Below the pieces are notes generated by a model. The model saw only the letters and a program-made list of their open reading frames with translations, had not been told where the DNA came from and made no database searches. Both the position numbers and the translations under genes were made by a program. Source: Paramacrobiotus metropolitanus (Eukaryota; Tardigrada; Eutardigrada; Parachela; Macrobiotidae). Taken from it: a stretch of 64,000 nt of DNA. Location of the stretch: positions 186,001 through 250,000 of the forward strand of contig NW_026570288.1 in the NCBI RefSeq assembly GCF_019649055.1, given 5' to 3'. Positions 34,883 to 46,575 of this stretch are shown here, piece after piece. Positions within the stretch are counted from its first letter, which is position 1. Each line of letters starts with the position of its first letter.

Positions 34883-35776
34883 ATGGATGCGATGGAAGTG
34901 GAAGGAGCGGAGACGGAGGGATCCCTGCCCCAGCTGACGAGGGGCCCGTCCACCCCCCTGCGCAGCGCGGACAGCAGTGAAGAATAAGATGCCTACCTGG
35001 CCATGATGCCCGAGCCCGGGAGGACAAACAAGTGTTGGGAGCCTCCATTTCCTTCCCTCTCATCGTCAAGAAGTTCAACCCCGTCTTCTTCTGGAGCTGG
35101 GACGTCCACTCCGACAACTGCGCCATTTGCCGCGTCATGCTCATGGAGCCCTGCCTCAACTGCCAGGTCAACAACAAGACCTCCTTCATCGGTCAGTATC
35201 TGTAAATTCGCATTCTGTGCAATATTAAAAGCATTTTCCACAGTTTGGCATAATCGCGACATCGCCTTATCCTCGATTTAATTTAAATTTAAACAAGAAT
35301 TTAATTTGAATTAATTAGAAATTTAGTTTGAATTAAAAAAAAATTTAATTTGTAATTTGAATTAAACAGGAATTTAGATAATACGAATTACAGACTGAAT
35401 TTAACTTGAATTAAACAGGAATTTAATTTCAGTTAAGTAGGAATTTAATTTGAATTAAACAAGAATTTAGATAATTCGAATTACAGCCTGAAGAGGAATT
35501 TAACTTGAATCAAACAGTTGAATTAAGTAGGATTAGTTCAGATTTAATTCAGAATTAATAAACTGAGGCTATTCTCGGCAGCCGAAGTGTTTTGAGGGTG
35601 TTTGCTTCTCGGCATCAGTTTTGAGGGTGTTTACTTTTTTGTACAAATAAATTGAAATAATTGCAGTAGTGTGGGGCGAGTGCAACCACGCCTTCCGCAA
35701 CTGCTGCATGTCCGCCTGGATGAAGAACGCCAGCCACGCCGGCTCGGGCGCGGCCAGCAAGTGCCCGCTGTGTTAG
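34883..35776 (+). pseudogene. Rbx2: RBX2/RNF7-like RING-H2 gene, two exons, disrupted
   Basis: RBX2 is the RING subunit of cullin-5-type ubiquitin ligases. Exon 1 (to 35191, donor GTCAGT) has KKFNPVFFWSWDVHSDNCAI and CRVMLMEPCLNCQ. Exon 2 (from 35667, after TTGCAG) has VVWGECNHAFRNCCMSAWMK and KCPLC. The Trp, Cys and His order fits RBX2 better than RBX1. Breaks: a TAA 33 codons after the first ATG, a frame change before the RING part, and a TAG (35774-35776) directly after the last zinc-binding Cys, where family members have about 11 more residues. In-frame sequence after the TAG still resembles that tail. The intron is AT-rich. Introns are kept, so it is not a processed copy. Confidence 0.75.
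35280..35560. repeat. Degenerate AT-rich intronic repeat
   Basis: Within the RBX2-like intron. Irregular repetition of words such as 'gaatttaatttgaattaaac' about every 30-60 bases, with alternating orientation. Confidence 0.6.
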
Positions 35777-36640
35777 TCCGTGTGGCTCATCGAGGGCATC
35801 GGCAAGACGGCAACTGACCGGAAAAGCAACCTGGATTGCGGATATTTGGATGGTGCTGCTCCTGTGATAGAATCGTCAAATTGAGCTTTGCTGTATTTCT
35901 CTGCTCAAGTCTTTTTGTTAATTAAGGGTTATAATAAATTGCTATTTATTAGGAAAGTCAATGACTCAATGGTAACGGACAACAGTTGAATTCTGGGCTG
36001 AAGTGCGGAAACTCAAACAGTTGTTTCTGAAATGATTTGAAAGGAAATTTGAAAAACAAATATTCAAAAAAGATTTATTCTTGAGTATTCTTTTCATAAT
36101 CACAGAAATAAATATTAGCATAGAAGTAGTATAATTATATGGAATAGTTACTGATATGTCTGTCGTTCGCTTCTATCTGTACAGTATTTCGAATGTATCG
36201 TTGTTATCGTTTCACTTCTCAAAACCCGCGCGCGTCCCTCACAAAAATTTTTAATCAAATCACACCGACATGGTTTCGAATCTAAATTGAAATGAGATTA
36301 CAATTATAGAGTTATTGCAGAAATCATGTTACAAATCACGCTACAAAAATCCTACAGCAGCTTTCGTTAGGAATTCAGCCTGCACATGAAAACGAGAGAA
36401 AAGCGCGCTCACGAGAGCAAAACAAGCGCTCGATACTCAAAACAAGTACTTACAGTAGTGCTAATAACAGTGCAGCTGATAAGCAGCGACAAGAATGTGC
36501 TAAGTACAAAAAGCCAAGACTGGTGAGCATCGGAAGGCAATCAGGAGAATAGTCGGGGGAAAGTAGGAGAGAGAAGATGCAAACAGCAAATGCATTCAGT
36601 ATAATCAGAATTCGCTACGAAAATCATCTGCGTCGGATCG
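35777..36640. other. Intergenic, nothing recognised
   Basis: AT-rich, no ORF of interest. The right end (about 36570-36640) resembles 50520-50590 ('tcatctgcgtcggatcg' in both), probably part of a 3' UTR shared by two related genes. Confidence 0.5.
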
Positions 36641-36685
36641 GTGGTGCACAGTTATATCGGCCAGAGCAGAGAGGAAATTAGACAA

Positions 36686-38075
36686 TCAATAGGGCCACTG
36701 CAAGGGCAGGTCCTCCGGCGGTGCCTGCGGCTGCACCACCCCGGCTGCCGGTGCCACGCCGGGCTGCGGCAGTTGCGGCCGACCGTTGAATGGAGGTGGC
36801 GGCAGCTGCGGAGGGCGTGGGAACCAAGGTGGCGGAAACTGTGGCGGAAACTGCAGCGGGCCGAAGAGCTGCGGTGGCGGGAGCTGCAGTATTTCCGGGT
36901 GGCCGGTCCGCATGCGCCGCTTGGTCTCCCACTTCTCCTGCCAGAAGGCGATGTCCTCCTGCTGTTGGACGCCCATGTCCTGGTTGGCCATCTGTGGCTG
37001 ACGCACCTCCGCCACTCCAGGAGCCACGGCTTGATATCCAACCGGCGCTTGCCCGCGCACTGGCGGCGGTCCGGGATGGCGGATGTCCAGTTGGGCAGCG
37101 TGTGGGACAGCGAAGTTGCCGTGCTGCACCGGAGGCCACGGCGCAGGGAGTGGCTGCTCCACCGGCATCGGTACCGGAAACGCTAACGGACCAGCGGACG
37201 GGTGGGCGGAGGCGGACGCTGTGGGCTCGCCGACGCCCACGGACGGCTGTGGAACGTGCTGCACAGCCTGCTGAACCACTGGACGCGTTTCCCCACGGTA
37301 TTTTGCCAGTTTTTTCTCGAAGTCCTGCTCGTCATCACACTTTGCTCGCCGGATGTAATATTTTTTCCCTTTCAGCTTCTGTTTTCCATCTCTGTAAGAA
37401 ACTCCATCAAAAAAAGCCTGTGAATGTTTCGGCAGCAGCCAGCTCAAAATGCGCTAGTGTAAATTAATGCAAATTCTTACCAATCGACTGCATTGAGTAA
37501 TAAAGAATGTCAAAATAAGCACTGGATCAAAAGGCAAGGCACCAGACTAAATAAAATTAAAGAAACGACTAACTGAAATAATGCAAATTTTAAAATATTT
37601 CATTTTTTTCCCACTGCACTTACTCGTGCGCCTCTGTCATCAGCATCTCAGTTGCGTAGCATTTCATGACGACACACGGCTCCGGAGCTGAACGGAGCAC
37701 AAAGCACGGCTCCTGGACGGTGAATCCCTTGTCTTTATCAAATATATCATCCAAATCCAAGCTACCGAGGACAGCTGCAGAAGACACAGTGTTGACATTG
37801 TACCAGTTGTACTGCGCTAAATCCGACTGTTCCACATTCTCCATCATAAAGCGAACTGCATAGCAACACGTGTCCTGCAATAACAAGCACTGCACTATCA
37901 GCACCGGCGGGAACGACAACAAAATGCAAACCGTTTTCTATGCAAACCATTTTTACAAGAAATGCAAACCATTTTTCTTGCATAAGTTGAAGTACTCCGG
38001 CAGCGAGCGCTTTTTGATGGCGCTGATGGCTATCACACGATCAAATATCAGAGCCAAATCCCAATTATTTCTGCT
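36686..38075 (-). CDS. Unrecognised multi-exon gene with proline-rich C terminus
   Basis: At least three exons on -. The last exon is 36686-37391, entered at acceptor TTTCTTACAG, and begins DGKQKLKGKKYYIRRAKCDD. The previous exon is 37624-37874 (acceptor TTATTGCAG, donor GTAAGT), reading DTCCYAVRFMMENVEQSDLA through VVMKCYATEMLMTEAHE. Phases match across this junction. An earlier exon around 37985-38075 reads LALIFDRVIAISAIKKRSLP plus EYFNL. The C-terminal ~150 residues are P/Q-rich (QFPPPWFPRPPQLPPPPF), ending LQWPY and a TGA. The family is not recognised. The composition suggests a nuclear or scaffold protein, but that is only a guess. 5' end not located. Confidence 0.5.
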
Positions 38076-38299
38076 TTCGAAAGAAGTAAAACTGCGATAC
38101 GGTTTAAACTAAACTGTACACGTAGTAAACAATCCACAATCCACTGAACAATCCACAAATCTCTCAATAAAAATCCGGAATGATAAATGGCGAGCTGCGG
38201 TTCGCGGTAGTGCAGCACTAACGGAAACCGCCCAAATAGCATGCAATATGCCATTTGGGCTTTTCCCAGCAGGGCAGCACAACCCACACGTTCGTCGAT

Positions 38300-39969
38300 C
38301 CCGTCACCCGATCCAGGTACCAGTTAATTTCAAAAGAACTTCCAAAAAGATTTTAAACAATGATAAAACGATAAGAAGGAGAGGTTGTAAAGATGCAGCA
38401 AAACGGCGCTGACAGACTGAAAGCTGCAGCCTGCTGAGACTGCCTATCTGAGACTGCTGAGAATGCCTAGCGCAGTAAGTAAGTAACACCGTTTCAATGG
38501 GTACAGAGACGGAGCAGTAACTATCGAGTTTAACATCGCGTCTCCAGCACAACGTATAGGTAGGTACTCAGGCTCGAAGCCTCGATACAGGCAGCACTGC
38601 GCATCCAATAAATAACATGTACTGTATGTATGCAGTTTTCCTGTGCAATAGATGGATCTATTTTGAGCGTATGCTCCGCCCACCGACTCGAGATGGCTGA
38701 GACGATTCTCGCGAGGATGGCGCCCCGTGGCGGTTTGATATGTGTGGTGGGCTGAAACAGTCTACATACTCATGAGTGATGTAGACTTGCCCTTACAACG
38801 CTCTGCGTTTGGCCCTTAACCAGTGAGCTCGTTGGTGTGGCACCTGTGGATTCTGGCTGCTTGCTTCTGTAATTTTTTTGTCGGTCTCTGTGTTTGCTAG
38901 GTTCGCGAATGTTTTAAATTCATCTTAATTGTCAGTTGTTTTCATCTGTGTTGGTTTGAAATGTCCATCGACCGAGAAGAATACTTATTGAGTGATCTGA
39001 TGTAAACTTGCATGAAGCCATGAACTTTCGAAGGCTAAATTGCACCAGATAAAGTTTGAAAACTAACTCCTGATTCAGGCGATCTAATATGATTTTTAAA
39101 ACTTGATGCACTGGGTGTTGAAATAAATATCTTAAAAGTATAACTGCGAGAGCGATTTTGAAAAAAATTGTTTTAACTCAAGTTATTTACGAAAATCAAA
39201 ACCCCAAATGTGTTTTTTTAAGTTTGTGAAGTTTAAAAAATTTTTTTCAAAAAAAGCCCTTGCAAGGTGCAGGAGGACTATGTTTACGATTTTCTGGGTG
39301 GTCTATCTAAAATTCTGTATGGTTGCCTGAAGGCTGAAGACTAGTTAATTTTTGAGCGTGATTTATTCAATCCACATTTTAAAATGTGTATTTAAACCGA
39401 TCTTTCCGGTTTTAAGTTATGAATTTTTCCCAATTTAAACTGGATATAATAAAGTATATCAAGAAAGAAAATACGATTTAAAAAAACTTAAAAAACCGAC
39501 CTTCATCTGAATAAAGCCAAAAAAGGCACTAGCCATGGCCTTAATAAATTGCAGTTAGCATGCAAGTCTGTAGCAAATTCTCGAATCTGACGCAGCACCC
39601 GTGGGTAGCGAGCTCTGACGACAATTTCGGCACGCACATCAAACTGATCGAAGTCGAACGCGCCTATGCTTCGCACAACGATTTTAAACTGTTAATTTGT
39701 CAATTATGCAATTTATCATCATTATTATTTGTGCTTCATTTTGTGATTTTGGTAATATAATGCTCATGCAGGTTAAATGTTGGATAACCTACTAATTATA
39801 TTTTGGTTAATTATTTGATTTTACATGTAAGTATTTTTACTCATGTTTAATGTTGAATTTATTGTCCCGGTATCAGTTTTCGCGAATTGTGCAAGTCAAT
39901 ACTGTAATTGTATTCAGGTGGAATAATTCATTGGAATTTGTTTCGTTGTAATTAATTATGCAACTGCAG
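38300..39969. other. Intergenic, no gene supported
   Basis: AT-rich. One short ORF on + (39560, 66 codons) and scattered ORFs on - have no recognisable features. Confidence 0.4.
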
Positions 39970-40677
39970 CATCAACGCCATTGCGAAGCGCTCGCTGTCG
40001 GAGAACTTTAACTACCAGAACGCATCCAGGAGTCCCGAGGCATACGGCGCAACTTCATGATCGACTCGTACCCCCTGAACCCCACCGAGTACCTCATCTC
40101 CACCTCGTTCCGCCGCAACGTTACGCGACGTGTGCGGCATCGTGCGCATCCAGGCCGTCCTGGAGCAGTGGGGCCTCATCAACTTCCAGGTGCACTCCGA
40201 TAATCGCCCCATGGACTTCAGACCCAGGTACACCTAAACAGACTCTGCAGTTCAAACCGTTTTAACTTGCACGCAGATAGTCAGTGTTCCTTCACTTCTT
40301 CAATTGCTGAGAGCATGCTCCATGCATACTTCTTGTAGCTATAGCAAGAATTTGCGTTGCCAATTTGAAAGTTAAATTTTTAACGTTGAATTAATTTATA
40401 CTCGTAATAATTTCGATTTCACTACAATGCAATTGATAGTTGTATTATGAAGCAGATTTTTTAATTTATTTGATAACTGAATGCAATGCTTATGCAGCAA
40501 CACGGCCCACTACAACATTCTGTTGGACACGCCGGTGGGCATCCAGTCGCTGGCGGGGGCCGGACAGACGGCGGTGTCGGTCCCGCGCTCCGGCGCCGGC
40601 ACGCGAACGGTCTTGTCCTTGCTCACGGTGACGGACGCGCCGCTGATGGCGTCGGTGATTCGCTCCAGAGTTGGTTA
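39970..40677 (+). pseudogene. SMARCC/Moira-like SWIRM exons, disrupted
   Basis: SMARCC proteins are core scaffold subunits of SWI/SNF remodellers. The exon at 39970-40227 encodes a SWIRM domain: INAIAKRSLSENFN, then in a second frame RRNFMIDSYPLNPTEYLIST, then in a third DVCGIVRIQAVLEQWGLINF plus QVHSDNRPMDFRP. The next exon (40498 on, after TTATGCAG) reads NTAHYNILLDTPVGIQSL, matching the piece after SWIRM in SMARCC. The intron phase fits. Two one-base frame changes disrupt the SWIRM exon. The SANT domain expected downstream is absent; instead a CNC-bZIP exon starts about 270 bp later. The end of the second exon is uncertain. Confidence 0.7.
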
Positions 40678-40949
40678 AACTGTTATTCCGGTTGCAGTAA
40701 ATATTGTGGTATTTTTTTTACAGACTGATAATCATTTAATTCACGGCTGAAACCGCGCTTCCGGTTGTAGTGAATTAAATAATTTTTTTGCAAAAACACT
40801 TTTGCACACATTATTACAGAAACTGCACTTCATTCAATAGTGAAAGCGTTTATATTTTAGAAAGAATTGTTTTTGCTAATTGCAACGAATAATGACAGCG
40901 TGTCGTTATTAGTTGATAACTTGATGTTATATAATTTTGTGAATGTCTT

Positions 40950-41869
40950 ATGCAGAGTCGGGAAAGCAGCGAGGAGATGGAGAGCTCCAGCGCCGCCGAG
41001 AGCTCCGGCTCGACACAGGCACAGCTGCGGCGGTTCGGTGTCCATTACGGGGGAGCTGTGCAGCCGGCCGAACCGCGACGACCGGGCGGCATCGGAGCTG
41101 GGCCTGCCGGTGTCGGCGGAGGAGATCGTCAACATGCCGGTGAGGAGCTCAACAGCCTCGTCAGCGGCCAGAGCACGGGCCTCGGCCTGAGCCTGACGCT
41201 TAGCCAGGAGCAGATCCAGCTCATGAAGGATATCCGCCGCCGCGGCACGGACAAGGTGGCCGCGCAGCACTGCCGCCAGAGGAAGGTAGGCACGGCGACG
41301 CCCCGCATATTGGTCTCGTTGTTTTATTTTAGTGTTACTTAGTGTTGTCCTATTATCAGCCCGTTCTATTAGTAATTTCAGTAATAACCCTGTTCTTATT
41401 TTGAATTTGTTTTATTATTAATTCTGTCTTTTTTATCACTGTGTCTTGTCAGTTTCGCTGTTAATTCTCTTGCTAATTTGTTCATAAAAAATCTTTTCCT
41501 TATTTCCATATTTGTTGTGTTTTGCTGTTGAATTCTTTGTTATTTTATTTTTAATTCTATCATTTATTTTTGTTTGAGTAACGTAGCGTTTTTGGACAGA
41601 TCGACGACATGAGTCACCTGGAGCGGGAGATCTACAATCTGCGGCAGGAGCTGTCGCTGGCCACCGCTCGCCGCGACGAAGCCGCCCGGCAGTGCGAGGT
41701 GTTCCGGGCGGCGTTGGCCGGGCCCAGTGTCATCCAGGCGCTGAGCAGCAGTAAACAGACGGTACACGTCGGCGGCCAGCAGCATCATCACGCGTTCGTG
41801 TTGGTGGCCAATGTCCAAGCCAACGCTAACGCCTCCGGCCCGCTGCGCAAACGGAAGAAGGACGCCTGA
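40950..41869 (+). pseudogene. CNC-bZIP transcription factor (Nrf/Skn-1/Cnc-like), 3' exons, frame-broken
   Basis: CNC factors control oxidative and xenobiotic stress genes. The first exon (to 41287, donor GTAGGC) has the CNC domain, ELCSRPNRDDRAASELGLPV then SAEEIVNMPV, followed in the other frame by LSLTLSQEQIQLMKDIRRRG and TDKVAAQHCRQRK, the basic region. The second exon (41600-41869, after TTGGACAG) continues in phase with a leucine zipper (MSHLEREIYNLRQELSLA) and ends RKRKKDA, TGA. Frame changes occur at a GGGGG run near 41050 and at GTGAGGAG near 41140. They compensate, so only the CNC core is out of frame. This is either a pseudogene or an assembly error. A likely poly(A) signal lies at 42221. 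Confidence 0.8.
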
Positions 41870-42220
41870 GCGGATGAGAATTATTCTTTAATTTTTTTTG
41901 TTTTCTGGTGATGAGCGGCGCGTTATGAGGAACGCTGTAGTGGAAAGAGGGCGGAGATGGTTGATTAATTGGATTAGATTCATTTTACGGTTGGTATTTT
42001 GAAGAGTTTTATTCGGCATCCAACCCGACCCGAGCGGACCTGGGCGGAAATGGGAATTCAACTCCGTGGTCAGCAAACCTTTCATTTGGCGTGTTGTATT
42101 GATCCTGATCAGATGGTGTTTTGTTGTTTTCGCGTTGTACACACAAACAATATTATTATTAATCTGGCATTAAAAAGCATTCTTGCCGTGTGCTGAAACA
42201 TTTCAACATAAGGAACTGGC

Positions 42221-42226
42221 AATAAA
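42221..42226 (+). terminator. Candidate poly(A) signal AATAAA
   Basis: About 350 bp after the CNC-like stop codon, same strand. Confidence 0.4.
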
Positions 42227-42807
42227 ATGAATGAATGTTGTCGTTAATAAATAATTTTATTTACTTCACTGAGCACATAGAGCTATATGGGGGTACTAAC
42301 TAAAGTAATTACAGCATTTTGAGCATTATTGTACTTAAATTGTGGGTGAGCACATAGGCGAATTAACTCGCTTGGGCGGGAGGGGCACTGAGAACCCGAG
42401 AACCCAAAAGACGGTCATCTAATTGCCGTAGAAACTGCATCAACATTTTTGCAACTTCATCGCATCGCATTATGAGGAAGTGATCAAATGCACAGGTGAA
42501 ATACAGTGAGAAAAAAACAGTCCGAATGATCTTGCTGTTTGCTTCGCACTCCAAGAAGACTCAGAATTTTCAAAATCGCTGCAGATCCGAAAGCTGCACC
42601 CCGGAAGCAGCGCACAAATAACACAGATACGGCCCAGTCGGTGGTGTGAATTAGACTCTAGGTCCGGATCCTATGAACGTTTAGCGTTTTTATCAGTGTC
42701 GAATCAGTCTGCTTTTACTTCTATTATTACGTTCGCGGTAGGCTCGGCTTGCCCACTGAATAGCGGCTCGCCCACTCAATACCTAACAAAATCAGCATGC
42801 TGGAAAC

Positions 42808-43262
42808 GTAAGTGCATGTCTATACAGTAGCCTATTTCAGATTGCACGGTTTGTGCTAGTTTCGGCTCCGGTTCCATGTGGAACCTTCGGTTCCGGGTTG
42901 TTTTACGTCCGTTCGCGACGTTAGCAGCTGTAACCTAGCGTCGTGCGGTGACGCGTAAAAACTATCTGCCTTACGCGGATGCTTGCAACGGCTCAGACAC
43001 ATCAGTGAATGGCAGGCCAGCGTATGCTGCCCGTGGATCTTTTTTGAGCACTCAGACCGCCGACCGTTAGCAGGGTGGTCACGTCCTTGCGCGCACTCGA
43101 CTCGATTTATTTTTTCGTTGCTGTACGTGACCAAAGTGTAACCGCACAAAGATCTGAAGCAGTTTTCATCCTGCCAACGTACTGCTTATCTGACGCCGTG
43201 CGATTCTGTGTACGGAGCCTCTACCGTATGCAATCTGAAATAGGCTAGTTACAGACACTTAC
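42808..43262. mobile_element. TIR MITE (~455 bp)
   Basis: The left end, starting GTAAGTGCATGTCTATACAG, and the right end, read on -, are imperfect inverted repeats of about 40 bp sharing GTAAGTG and AGCCTATTTCAGATTGCA. No transposase. The TSD is not clear. This 'CCTATTT' is not a TATTG-loop hairpin. Confidence 0.6.
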
Positions 43263-44117
43263 AGTCGCTGACGGCATTATCACGCCGTTGCCAGATTGGG
43301 CCCATCGATGTTGTTGAGTGTTAACTTGCAACTACGGGCACGCTCTTCTAGTTTTTGCGAATTGTTTTTTTGCCATCTGTAAACTGATCTTTATAGCAGG
43401 GAATTGTTGGCCGATAATCCATCTTACACCAGGTTTATCGCGTTTTGATGGTCTGGACGCACTAATTTGTTAACGCTTCGGCGTCTGCATATATCTTTAT
43501 AATAAATTCTGTATGTGCTCATAGAAAAATTTTACGAGCACACTTTTGGAGTTATTTTGCGAAATAGATACCTACATCACATCGCATGCCCAATTGCGAG
43601 TATCCATATTAGTACTAGTAGTTTCGTACAAGTATTGTATGTATCTAATTGGGTGTACTGTACTTTATTATTTCAATAACGCGATAACAATATCAAGTAT
43701 CTAATTGCATGTCTATTGGTTAAGTTGACAACTGGTACTTGATCGCTACGTGTTTCCCGATGCAGAAGCGACTGAGTTCTCCAGCGCTGCAACGACTGAG
43801 GCTTTCGTCCCTTCGAAGTCTTTCCCGTCGGCCCAGGGCGTTAAAGTTACTGTTAATTACGCATGCTTGTACAGAAAATGTTCGATTACTGCAGGGCAGG
43901 CAGACTGACATATTGTATACAGGTAGACTGCATGTGGCACTGTGTGAAATTTTATGTGATTCGCCAAAATTGCACACTCATAATAATTATTATTCTTTGC
44001 AGTACTCCTACCGTCCTACGCTCGCTGTAATATTATTGCAACACAATACAGTACTTTATTATAAAAATTAGCATTATACGATGCGGCAAAAGTGAAATGA
44101 ATGTCGTTGTACGTGTA
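43263..44117. other. Intergenic, nothing recognised
   Basis: AT-rich. A short word near 43664 ('cgataacaatatcaag') recurs slightly changed at about 52410. No gene supported. Confidence 0.4.
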
Positions 44118-44804
44118 TTAAGGGATTTGGCCCGGTACATAGCATTAAATTCGTGTACATCCACGGGAACTTTCGCTGCCGCGCACTCCCAAACACTTTT
44201 TTCCATTGCTTTATGGTATTTTCTAGCCAAATGATTTGTATACAGAGGCGTGAAGTCCGTTTTCGCGCGCAACATCCGGTTCGGTAGCTATGGCTGTTAG
44301 AAAATTCCAAAAAGTTTAAATGCCTTCAGGTGTACCAAAAGTCTCATTATGGACCGATCCCTTTCAAATTTTGTACGTAAATGCACATAACCATGAAGAT
44401 CGTTCTTACACCGATCCACTGTTCTAGCATGTTTTTCAAATTTTAAAATGAATTTCAAAAATTTTAAAATTCAGTTTAAAATTCGAAAAAAATCGTGGAA
44501 GTCTGGATCCGTGTAACAACGCTCTTCATGCTTATGTGCATTTACGTGCAAAATTTGAAAGGGATCGGTCCATAATGAGACTTTTGGTACACCTGAATGC
44601 ATTTAAACTTTTTGGAATTTTTTAACAGCCATAACTGCCGAACCGGATGTTGCGCGCGCAAACGGATTTCACACCTACGTGTACAACTCTTTTCTCTACA
44701 GAACACCATAAAGCCATGCAAAAAAGTGTTTAGGAGTGGGCGACAGCGAAAGTTTTCGTGGATGTACACGAATTTGGTGCTATGTACCGGGCCAAATCCC
44801 TTAA
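44118..44804. mobile_element. Fold-back element with TTAA ends (complete)
   Basis: 687 bp bounded by TTAA at 44118-44121 and 44801-44804. Two arms of nearly 300 bp are inverted copies of each other: 'ggcccggtacatag' near the left end and 'ctatgtaccgggcc' at the right, with 'cataatgagacttttggtac' and its mirror inside. The core is AT-rich. No protein. TTAA flanks recall piggyBac-type targets, but the ends read GGG...CCC, so the superfamily is open. Relatives at 49925-50312 and 52020-52084. Confidence 0.8.
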
Positions 44805-45016
44805 AGTGTACTATGCATTGTAGCGAATAATTATTGAATACAGTAACTATAAGACTTAGTACAGTAGTCAGTACAGCACTTTCCGTATTAATAACGATAA
44901 GAAGCTAGGTAACAACGAATTACTGTACAAGTACAGTACAGCAATTACTGTACTGAAGGCGGTGTAATGATCGGCTTAACACAGATGTTGCCAATTTGCA
45001 GCGCAACGTTACATGG

Positions 45017-45892
45017 ATGCGGATGGCAGGATTTCGACGGCTTTTGGTTGGCGCAGAGACCATCAATTACCAGAACACCGTAGCGGTGCGGGTGGATCCG
45101 GCGACAGATGAGTGCTGGCTGGGCTACATTCAGGACCTGCGCGGTGACCACGTGCTGGTAGATTTCGACTGCGCCGCCGCACCGGCGCGCTACATCCATG
45201 CTTCAAGAGTGTGGCCGCAAGCCATCGCGTCGCACAGTCCGGTTAACCCGTCGGCATCGGCATCCGGCCACGAGACATACCCAAAGTGTTGCGGCATGTC
45301 AGTGGTGGCGGCCCTCCGCGACGCTCCCGACGGCCCCTTCCGCTTCCGTCCGGCCACGGTGCTGCGTTTCATCTCCAAATGCCGAATGTACTTCGTCAGC
45401 ACGAAAGAAGCTGCTAACGCGTCGGGAGGTGGAGAGCGTAATGTGATTGCCGTTGTGGATCGGTGTCAGTTGATGGGCCGGCTGCCCTTCAACGAAGCAC
45501 CGCTGCTGACCAGGACCAGCGGCATCCTCTACACACAGCACGAATTCGTCAAGCGTACGGCCGCGATCACGACGCAGTCGCTCTTCGACACAAGAACGGA
45601 CGCGCGTCAGTTTGTTGACGCTCTTCGTCAAGTCTACAGGGCGTACCCGTTGGCCATGGGCGACAGGGAAGACAGCTGCCGTTTTCACATGCGCATCGGT
45701 TCGGATGACTGTACGCTTGTTGTCGTTGACAGCCAGAACGACCTCGCAGCAATGGACTGGACGACCGGATTACTACTGCAGCTACTGGAGACGCATGCCA
45801 CGTTGCGTGCCAGTCGGGCGACAGTAACTGTTCCTGATCATACGAAGCAGACATCTCGCTGCATCGAGGGTGCACATTTCTTCAATTTATAG
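45017..45892 (+). CDS. Probable tardigrade-type lineage-specific protein
   Basis: The open frame runs from about 44960; the first ATG is 45017, giving 291 residues to TAG 45890. Key stretches: NTVAVRVDPATDECWLGYIQ, DHVLVDFDCAAAPARYIHAS, RVWP, DGPFRFRPATVLRFISKC and FVKRTAAITTQSLF. The motif order (WLGYIQD, VDFD, PARxIHxxxVWP) resembles, from memory, proteins that are expanded in eutardigrades and often carry F-box or BTB domains elsewhere in the chain. No F-box or BTB is visible here. The gene may have a 5' exon, since TTTGCAG precedes the open frame. The next gene downstream on the same strand has an F-box. Function unknown. Confidence 0.65.
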   Translation: MRMAGFRRLLVGAETINYQNTVAVRVDPATDECWLGYIQDLRGDHVLVDFDCAAAPARYIHASRVWPQAIASHSPVNPSASASGHETYPKCCGMSVVAALRDAPDGPFRFRPATVLRFISKCRMYFVSTKEAANASGGGERNVIAVVDRCQLMGRLPFNEAPLLTRTSGILYTQHEFVKRTAAITTQSLFDTRTDARQFVDALRQVYRAYPLAMGDREDSCRFHMRIGSDDCTLVVVDSQNDLAAMDWTTGLLLQLLETHATLRASRATVTVPDHTKQTSRCIEGAHFFNL

Positions 45893-46575
45893 ACATATAT
45901 ATTTTAAACGTACATTATACATACAAATGATACAGTATATAGATACATAGGTATATGACGTATATCATACGGTATATGTAATTATCGTATGTATATAGAT
46001 ATAAATTTTATAAAATAATAATATGTACTATAGTATTTACCACTAGAAGTACGTACTCGTAGTACTGACATTGAGTACCTTGCGTCTGTACATACATCCG
46101 AACACTATTTAAACAGTACTACTATATCTATAATTATACTGTATTTCACTGTACTTTAACCAGTTAATTAATTTAACGATACGCTGTACCGTAAGTGCAC
46201 AAGACGCTTAACTACACCGTCTACACGGACACCGTCGCACTGATATCGAATTTAGTGTAGCTGCCAATTAACGGGCAGTTGTGAAGTTAAGTACTTACAA
46301 GTTAATGTACAGAATCACAGATGCGTACAGATAGAAGCACTCATTTCCGTCATTTGACAATTCCAATCGAAGATTACAATAAGTATAGGAAAGTGCTGCC
46401 CTAATCGCAAGTGAATGAATGTCAACGTTGCCATGCAGATTTGTTCTCGCTGTTATTTAACCGGTTGTATTTCTAAGGATTTAGCCGATGTGTGGGAAGT
46501 AATGGCAAGAGAGTGGCGAAGTGGGATGCCGGAACTGGGAGCTACACTTGTGCGGTCGCTTGTTCATTTACAGAT
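45893..46575. other. AT-rich intergenic
   Basis: Low-complexity 'tatata' and 'gtac' words; no ORF. Possibly the 3' UTR of the upstream gene and promoter of the next. Confidence 0.4.

Noticed and set aside
28965-35776. TAG read as glutamine (code change)
   Set aside because: Apparent normal gene ends also use TAG (45890, 16909), and copy 2 has GAG at one of the TAG sites. Readthrough or mutation is simpler.
39560-39760. 66-codon ORF on + before the SWIRM exon
   Set aside because: Not alignable by eye to SMARCC and no other feature. It could be an exon but is unsupported.
40012-41270. Minus-strand ORFs opposite the SMARCC and CNC exons
   Set aside because: Antisense shadows of GC-rich exons without independent support.
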